From: Conexibacter sp. DBS9H8
GTDB taxonomy: Bacteria > Actinomycetota > Thermoleophilia > Solirubrobacterales > Solirubrobacteraceae
Length of the DNA: 64,000 nucleotides
Assembly (NCBI RefSeq): GCF_023330685.1
Contig: NZ_CP097128.1
Location: 744,001-808,000 of the forward strand
Direction of reading: 5' to 3'
The notes beneath the pieces were generated by a model, which worked only from the letters and a program-made list of their open reading frames with translations, had not been told where the DNA came from and did no database searches. Positions 60,320 to 64,000 of the stretch are shown here, one piece after another. A program made the position numbers and the translations under genes. Positions within the stretch are counted from its first letter, which is position 1; the number at the start of each line of letters is the position of its first letter.

Positions 60320-62050
60320 ATGCCTCGCGTCGCGGCAGATCCCGTTGGGCCGCCGGATGAGGACGCGGTCACCGCGATGACCCAAACGCCGTTGATGGCC
60401 CGCGCCTTGGCCTGCCTGTTCGCCGCCGGGGCCAGCCTCGCGGCGCTCACGCTTGCGCTTCCGCATTCGCCGCGCGTCAATGAGGCAGGGCTGGTGACGG
60501 TCATCGTGCTCGCGTATCTCATCGCTGCACTCCTGTTCTGGCGCAGCCAATCGATGTCGGCCGTGATCCCGCGGGGTGCCGTGGCCGCGGGAAGCACGCT
60601 GATCACGGCGGTGGCGTACTTCTCCGGTCAGACTCCGAGCCCCCTCATCTTCTTCTACCTGTGGGTCTTTCTCTACGTGGGCTACTTCCTGACCAGGCGG
60701 CAAGCAGCGGTTCAGATCGCCTTCGTCGGGCTCCTCTACGCCGCTCTGCTGGCGGCGGCTCCGCCTGTGGGCGGAGGCGGCGTCGAGTGGTGGCTGGTGG
60801 CCTTCGGGGCCCTGATCGTCGCCGCCGTCCTGATCGCGACGATGCGGGCGCGCAGCGAGCAGCTGATCGCCCGCCTGCATGACGCCGCGCGCACCGATCC
60901 ACTGACGGGACTGTTGAACCGCCGGGGGTTCCGTGAGCTTCTCGACCTGGAGGTCGAGCGGGCGCGCCGGATGGGTGCTCCGGTCGCGCTGGTCACCGGA
61001 GACCTCGACCACTTCAAGCAGGTCAACGACCGTTGTGGTCATCCGGCGGGGGACGCGGCGCTGTGCCGGGCGGCTGAACTGCTGCGCGCCGGGGTGCGCC
61101 AGATCGACGGTGTCGCTCGTATCGGCGGAGAGGAGTTCGCGCTCGTGCTGCCCGGCACCGACCAGGAGGGCGCCGCCGCGGTGGCCGATCGGCTGCGCTG
61201 TGCCCTGGGGGAGGAGTTCCGCGCGGCCACGGTCCCGATCACGATCAGCTTCGGAATCGCCCTCTGTCCCGAGCACGGCGCCACGGCCGGGTCACTGTTG
61301 CAGGCCTGTGACGAGGCACTCTACGCCGCCAAGCAGGGCGGCCGTGACCGCGTCGTCTGGCATTCACCCGCCGTCGCCCGTCAGTTCCTCGACGGAGCGC
61401 GCGGGAACGACGTTCAGGAGGACCGCTTCGTTGCGGTCCTGCTCGAGTTGGCGACGACCGTCGACCTGCGCTTCAGCGGCAGCGCACGGCACTCCGAGAC
61501 CGTCGGTCGCTACGCGGAGATGGTGTCGGTCGAACTCGGGCTGCCCGAGGAACGGGTCGCCCGGGTGCGCCTTGCGGGCCTGCTGCACGACCTCGGCAAG
61601 GTCGGTGTGCCCGACGCCATCCTGCAGAAGCCCGGCCGCCTCACGGAGGAGGAGTTTTCTTTGGTCAAGGAGCATCCAGCGCTCGGCGCTCAACTGCTCC
61701 AGCACCCGGGTCTCAGCGACGTCCGGGGCTGGGTGGCCGCCCACCACGAACGGCCGGACGGGCGCGGATACCCCCTCGGGGTGGGCGCCGACGCGATCGC
61801 GCTCGAGGCGCAGATCGTCGCGGTCGCGGACGCATATGAGGCGATGACCAGCGACCGACCCTACCGCCGTGCGATCGGGCGCGACGCCGCCATGGCCGAG
61901 CTCCGGCGCGGAGCCTCCACCCAGTTTGACCCGAAGGTCGTCACCGCCTTCCTCCGCGTCCTCGAGCGAGAGGCCCGCAGAATCGACATGCTGTTCAGGG
62001 CCGCCCTGGACGACGAGCTCCGGTCAGGCGCGCGAAGCGCTCGCGCATAG
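60320..62050 (+). CDS. Membrane GGDEF and HD-GYP protein
   Basis: 576 residues: about six membrane helices (residues 25-175), a GGDEF domain (TDPLTGLLNRRGF; active site RIGGEEF; I-site RQID) and an HD-GYP domain (LLHDLGKVGVPD, HHERPDGRGYPLG, VADAYEAMTSDRPYR). Both catalytic sets are intact. GAGGAG at good spacing precedes the ATG. It is shorter than the 18.85-kb paralogue because the GAF-like middle region is missing. Together with the divergent HAMP-GGDEF cyclase it forms a local c-di-GMP pair. Confidence 0.92.
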   Translation: MPRVAADPVGPPDEDAVTAMTQTPLMARALACLFAAGASLAALTLALPHSPRVNEAGLVTVIVLAYLIAALLFWRSQSMSAVIPRGAVAAGSTLITAVAYFSGQTPSPLIFFYLWVFLYVGYFLTRRQAAVQIAFVGLLYAALLAAAPPVGGGGVEWWLVAFGALIVAAVLIATMRARSEQLIARLHDAARTDPLTGLLNRRGFRELLDLEVERARRMGAPVALVTGDLDHFKQVNDRCGHPAGDAALCRAAELLRAGVRQIDGVARIGGEEFALVLPGTDQEGAAAVADRLRCALGEEFRAATVPITISFGIALCPEHGATAGSLLQACDEALYAAKQGGRDRVVWHSPAVARQFLDGARGNDVQEDRFVAVLLELATTVDLRFSGSARHSETVGRYAEMVSVELGLPEERVARVRLAGLLHDLGKVGVPDAILQKPGRLTEEEFSLVKEHPALGAQLLQHPGLSDVRGWVAAHHERPDGRGYPLGVGADAIALEAQIVAVADAYEAMTSDRPYRRAIGRDAAMAELRRGASTQFDPKVVTAFLRVLEREARRIDMLFRAALDDELRSGARSARA

Positions 62051-62224
62051 CGTGGGTCGCGCGCCCATCGCGTGTCTCCCGCGCTGACCGGGATGGGAGC
62101 CTCCACGACCGCGGCCGTGGCTGTCGGGAGCTCGTCTGCCTGACCGCGGTGACCTCCGTCGCCACAGCGCCGCGCTCACAGACTCTCAACCTCGATCCAG
62201 CCGTCGGTTGGTAGCGTTTTGACC

Positions 62225-62620
62225 GTGTTCCTCCGCGCCAGAGCCCTCGTTGTCGCGGCGGTCGCCGCTGTCGCCGTCATCGTCATCGTGGTCATCACCG
62301 CCTCCGCCGGCGGTGCCCCGCGGGTGACGAGCCATCGCTGTGCGAGCGTCGTGCTCAACCAGATCTCCGGGGCGGAGAGCTTCGACGTCAAGGCGCGTGG
62401 CATCTCATGCGCGACGGCGGCCACGGTCGAGCGTGGTGATGACGCTCGCGCCGCCAAGAGCGTGCTCGCCAAGCACGGCGCACACACCGCGACCGTCTCC
62501 TTCAGCGGGTGGCGCTGTGTCAACGGGCGGCGCTTCTTCGCCGGCGCCGTCCCCTACGGCGCGGTCTCCTGCCGCGCCTCCCACGGGCGCGCGCTGAGCT
62601 TCAACTTCCAGAACACCTGA
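62225..62620 (+). CDS. Small exported Cys-containing protein
   Basis: 131 residues from a GTG (a TTG two codons earlier is possible). A hydrophobic segment (VVAAVAAVAVIVIVVITASA) at the N-terminus is a signal peptide or anchor. The exported part has four Cys (SHRCASVV, GISCATAA, WRCVNGRR, AVSCRASH) that may form two disulfides. No family recognised. It stands alone between the GGDEF/HD-GYP gene and the arsenic operon. Confidence 0.65.
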   Translation: MFLRARALVVAAVAAVAVIVIVVITASAGGAPRVTSHRCASVVLNQISGAESFDVKARGISCATAATVERGDDARAAKSVLAKHGAHTATVSFSGWRCVNGRRFFAGAVPYGAVSCRASHGRALSFNFQNT

Positions 62621-62774
62621 TCTCCGGACAGGCTCGTCGCCGGGTGGCGGCGGACGGGCCCCAGGCAGGCGGCCGACTCCGTGTTCGACCGGGGCCGTGA
62701 TCGGCCGGGGTGTCGCCGCTCGGGCGCTCCCTGACGCGCGCTGCTCCCGGTCGCAGTACTTCAGATCAATGGAG

Positions 62775-62804
62775 TTGCATGTGAGCGCTCGAGCGTGGTA
62801 TGGT
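62775..62804 (+). promoter_or_regulatory. Promoter of the arsenic operon
   Basis: TTGCAT (-35) and TATGGT (-10) are separated by 18 bp and lie about 17 nt before the likely arsR ATG. ATCAATG (62765-62771) and CATTGAT (62826-62832) flank the promoter as an exact inverted pair; ATCAA-type half-sites are typical for ArsR/SmtB repressors. Confidence 0.55.
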
Positions 62805-62820
62805 CGCGGCTGTCACAACA

Positions 62821-63219
62821 ATGTGCATTGATATGAGCTTGACGATCGACCCGACCACCACGACCGCCGCGACCACCGAGAGCGGCCGGCCGCGCCGCGC
62901 GCCCGGCCCGGCGGCGGCGGACTGCTGCGTCCCGTCCGGTGAGGTGGAGGTGTTCGCCGGCGCCGGCCGGATCGCTGAGCTCGCCAAGGCGCTGTCGGAT
63001 CCGCTGCGGGTGCAGATCGTCGATCTGCTGTGCTCCAGCGAGCAGGAGGTCTGTCAGTGCGAGCTGATTCCCCGCTTGCAGATCACCCAGCCGTTGCTCT
63101 CCCATCACATGCGCAAGCTCGTCGACGCCGGCCTGATCGAGGTCCAGCGCCGCCACCGCTGGGCCTACTACCGCGTCAACCGGGCGGCTCTCGCCGAGCT
63201 CGCCGACTGGCTCGGATGA
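62821..63219 (+). CDS. arsR: ArsR family arsenic-responsive repressor
   Basis: 132 residues from ATG 62821 (an ATG four codons later is an alternative). A Thr/Ala-rich N-terminal tail ends in a CC pair (ADCCVPSG). The winged-helix domain has VQIVDLLCSSEQEVCQCELI, with the paired Cys (CQC) of As(III)-sensing ArsR proteins, and recognition helix TQPLLSHHMRKLVDAGLIEV. Binding of arsenite would release the operator and induce arsR-arsD-arsA. First gene of that operon; arsD follows after 76 nt. Confidence 0.92.
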   Translation: MCIDMSLTIDPTTTTAATTESGRPRRAPGPAAADCCVPSGEVEVFAGAGRIAELAKALSDPLRVQIVDLLCSSEQEVCQCELIPRLQITQPLLSHHMRKLVDAGLIEVQRRHRWAYYRVNRAALAELADWLG

Positions 63220-63295
63220 ACCCGTCGTCCCGTCCCGTCCCCGGATGCCCGTCTTCTGCTCTGCGTTCCCCACACCGACCCGAGGTTGAACTGAC

Positions 63296-63705
63296 ATGTC
63301 CTCTCTCACCCACCCCGCATCCGAGTCGAACCCGTCCGCGCCGGCCGGTCACGCGCTTGAACTGTTCGAGCCGGCCATGTGCTGTGAGACCGGCGTCTGC
63401 GGGCCGGCCGTCGACCAGTCGCTGATCACCCTGCGTGAGGACCTGCGCTGGGCCGGTGAGAACGGTGCGACGGTCGCCCGGCACAACCTCGCCACCGATC
63501 CGGACGCCTTCGTCGCGAGCCCGAAGGTGACGGGGCTGATCGCGGCCTTCGGGGAACGGGCGCTGCCGGCGCTCGTGCTCGACGGCGAGATCGTCCTCCA
63601 CGGCCGCTACCCGAGCCGGGACGAGCTCGCCGGGTTCCTCTCGGCACCGGTCGAGGCCGACCCGGCCGCCTCGGGGGGCGGCTGTGGCTCGAGCGGATGC
63701 TGTTG

Positions 63706-63706
<1 letters not shown>
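63296..63706 (+). CDS. arsD: Arsenite metallochaperone ArsD
   Basis: 136 residues with the ArsD signature LFEPAMCCETGVCGPAVDQS (three As(III)-binding Cys) and a thioredoxin-like core (LREDLRWAGENGATVARHNL, ALPALVLDGEIVLHGRYPSR). The C-terminus ends GCGSSGCC, matching the extra Cys pairs of longer ArsD proteins. It delivers arsenite to the ArsA ATPase and weakly represses the operon in E. coli. Its stop codon overlaps the arsA ATG (TGATG). Confidence 0.94.

Positions 63707-64000
<294 letters not shown>

Overview
The window is very GC-rich, gene-dense bacterial chromosome. Genes show strong G/C third-position bias, GGAGG-type ribosome binding sites, many GTG starts and many 4-nt start/stop overlaps. 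The content (PdtaS/PdtaR-like pair with an ANTAR output, glycolate oxidase operon with malate synthase G, cytochrome bd, DUF6131 mini membrane protein, DesA-type desaturase) points to Actinomycetota. A soil lineage near Thermoleophilia/Solirubrobacterales is my best guess, but that placement is inference. No rRNA, CRISPR array, phage structural gene, transposase or integrase was seen.

Layout. 0-5 kb: a truncated zinc alcohol dehydrogenase, cytochrome bd oxidase (cydA-cydB, minus strand), then a divergent sensor kinase and ANTAR regulator. 5-15 kb: a crotonase-family gene, then a minus-strand glycolate/glyoxylate cluster transcribed glcD-glcE-glcF-glcB-glcG followed by an MFS transporter. GlcDEF would oxidise glycolate to glyoxylate and malate synthase G would condense it with acetyl-CoA. 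15-25 kb: a two-gene ABC-2 exporter, a LacI regulator, a large GGDEF/HD-GYP protein, a secreted GH79-like glycosidase, a quinone-reductase-like MDR and an Fpg/Nei glycosylase. 25-39 kb: cold-shock protein, fatty-acid desaturase with a coupled small basic protein, exonuclease VII (xseA-xseB), two SDRs, a LysR regulator with an abnormal 3' end, a DedA-like membrane protein, a DUF2130 protein, a DUF1330 protein without a normal start, a SIMPL protein and small hypothetical genes.

39.7-47.8 kb is an intact four-gene operon, jetA-jetB-jetC-jetD, of the type II Wadjet (SMC/Toprim anti-plasmid) system. Every junction overlaps by 4 nt. It is followed by a decayed RHH/PIN toxin-antitoxin pair with several frameshifts and a retained operator-like palindrome, and then by an intact AbrB/PIN pair.

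50.9-53.6 kb is a very small tRNA-associated island. A complete tRNA-Ala(UGC) is followed by about 2.6 kb carrying two divergent genes, a pRiA4b ORF-3-like protein and an NYN-domain nuclease-like protein. The far edge is a perfect 43-bp copy of the tRNA 3' half. No integrase is present. With the Wadjet operon and the toxin-antitoxin remnants this makes 39.7-53.6 kb the accessory part of the window.

53.8-64 kb: an NAD-dependent epimerase-like protein, an alpha/beta hydrolase, an aldo/keto reductase, an acidic disordered protein, a HAMP-GGDEF cyclase, tRNA-Ala(CGC), a GGDEF/HD-GYP protein, a small secreted protein and the start of an arsenic operon (arsR-arsD-arsA, cut by the window end).

The most unusual small-scale signals are: two copies of a long hairpin with an identical 13-nt loop (5.2 and 17.1 kb); a 24-codon upstream ORF ending exactly on the MFS start codon; a LysR frame running antisense through a whole SDR gene; and the integrase-less tRNA island.
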